Positions 63,480-64,000 of a stretch of DNA of 64,000 nt are shown here, in pieces. The notes under the pieces were generated by a model. That model was not told the DNA's origin and did no database searches. It saw only the letters and a program-made list of their open reading frames with translations. Positions within the stretch are counted from its first letter, which is position 1; each line of letters opens with the position of its first letter. Source of the DNA: Onthophagus taurus (Eukaryota; Arthropoda; Insecta; Coleoptera; Scarabaeidae); the NCBI RefSeq assembly GCF_036711975.1, contig NC_091976.1, positions 16,802,001 through 16,866,000 of the forward strand. The letters are read 5' to 3'. The position numbers and the translations under genes are program-made.

Positions 63480-64000
63480 ATCTAAAGATGTAGAGATGTA
63501 AACTATGATTTATATGTGTGTCTAATAGATTACGAAAAAGCGACCAAGTGAGTTCATCATCTAAAGATGATCAACATTCAAATGCCAACTTGGATGACAA
63601 ATAGAGAAAATGAAGATATTGCGTTAAGTTAGTCAATGCTGTATTCGCTCGTCGTTAATATTCAATATGTATTCACAAAGAATCTTTAAGAATTTCAAGG
63701 AGTAAATGAGGGTATCCTCTTGAACGTAGTCAGAATAAATGATATGGTGATGGCAAGTAACATAGAGGGATTACCAATTAGTTAGTAGATCGAATCAAAC
63801 ACTTCAGCCAGGAATATGGACTTAATATAAATGTCCAAAAAACAAAACGAATGATAATCATCAAAGAATATATCAATGGGACTCATCTCCGTATTACCTG
63901 GGAACTATAATAAATGAGCAATGGAGCAATGCACAAGAAATAAAATGACGTATAGGAAAAACGAAGGCAGTTTTCAATAAAATGAGCAAAATTTTCAAGT
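63480..64000 (+). mobile_element. Non-LTR RT fragment running off the right edge
   Basis: The + strand reads DLYVCLIDYEKATK (RT motif LCFIDYEKAFD), MINIQMPTWM, and later QGVNEGILLNVVRINDMVMA, SNIEGLPIS, LINQ-like stretches and MDLI*MSKKQNE (relatives: YGLxINxxKTKxM). It carries several stops. It continues beyond 64000. Confidence 0.6.

Overview
This looks like about 64 kb of an AT-rich insect nuclear genome. I infer a beetle, but the sequence alone does not prove the order. Host genes have short introns with GT/AG ends, and about half of the window is degenerate transposable elements (TEs) of many classes. I read splice structures by eye from frame continuity, splice sites and paralogue comparison. 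No transcripts or database searches were available.

Host genes. (1) Two tandem five-exon lipocalin genes on the + strand (709-1477, 181 aa; 5852-6624, 177 aa) lie in a duplicated block of about 2 kb, separated by a decayed non-LTR retrotransposon. (2) A clan-4-type cytochrome P450 cluster on the - strand has seven-exon copies A (9884-15189, frameshifted last exon), B (19693-21493, 481 aa, intact) and C (31525-33334, 481 aa, intact and very close to B). Flanking homology indicates that an A-B block was duplicated to give A'-C, and that A' is now only a relic (26490-28710). (3) Dim1/TXNL4A, the U5 snRNP thioredoxin-like protein, is intact on + (50895-51437, 142 aa). (4) Syndapin/PACSIN is on - (51912-59083, 5' end outside the window), convergent with Dim1. 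It has part of the F-BAR domain, an NPF motif and an SH3 domain, and a 5.4-kb intron full of TEs and an RpS2 processed pseudogene.

Mobile-element layers. Non-LTR fragments (APE endonuclease, RT, RNase H) occur throughout. A GC-rich 2-kb non-LTR insertion (34684-36677) has a perfect 17-bp target-site duplication (TSD) and splits an older Jockey-like element. A Penelope-like element (17500-18490) is split by another RT fragment. DNA transposon remains include several Tc1/mariner-like copies (one with both 52-bp terminal inverted repeats, TIRs), PIF/Harbinger, several hAT-like pseudogenes, a 1.2-kb foldback element (21763-22968) and a palindromic MITE (23567-23915).

The most interesting element is a complete 2,664-bp transposon at 47754-50417. 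It has long TIRs, 26-bp palindromes repeated inside them, and a perfect 9-bp TSD (AGCATTAGA), which is Mutator-like. Its decayed coding region includes a Cys-rich (CxxC) segment and two boxes that resemble the Cys and His boxes of a ubiquitin-specific protease.
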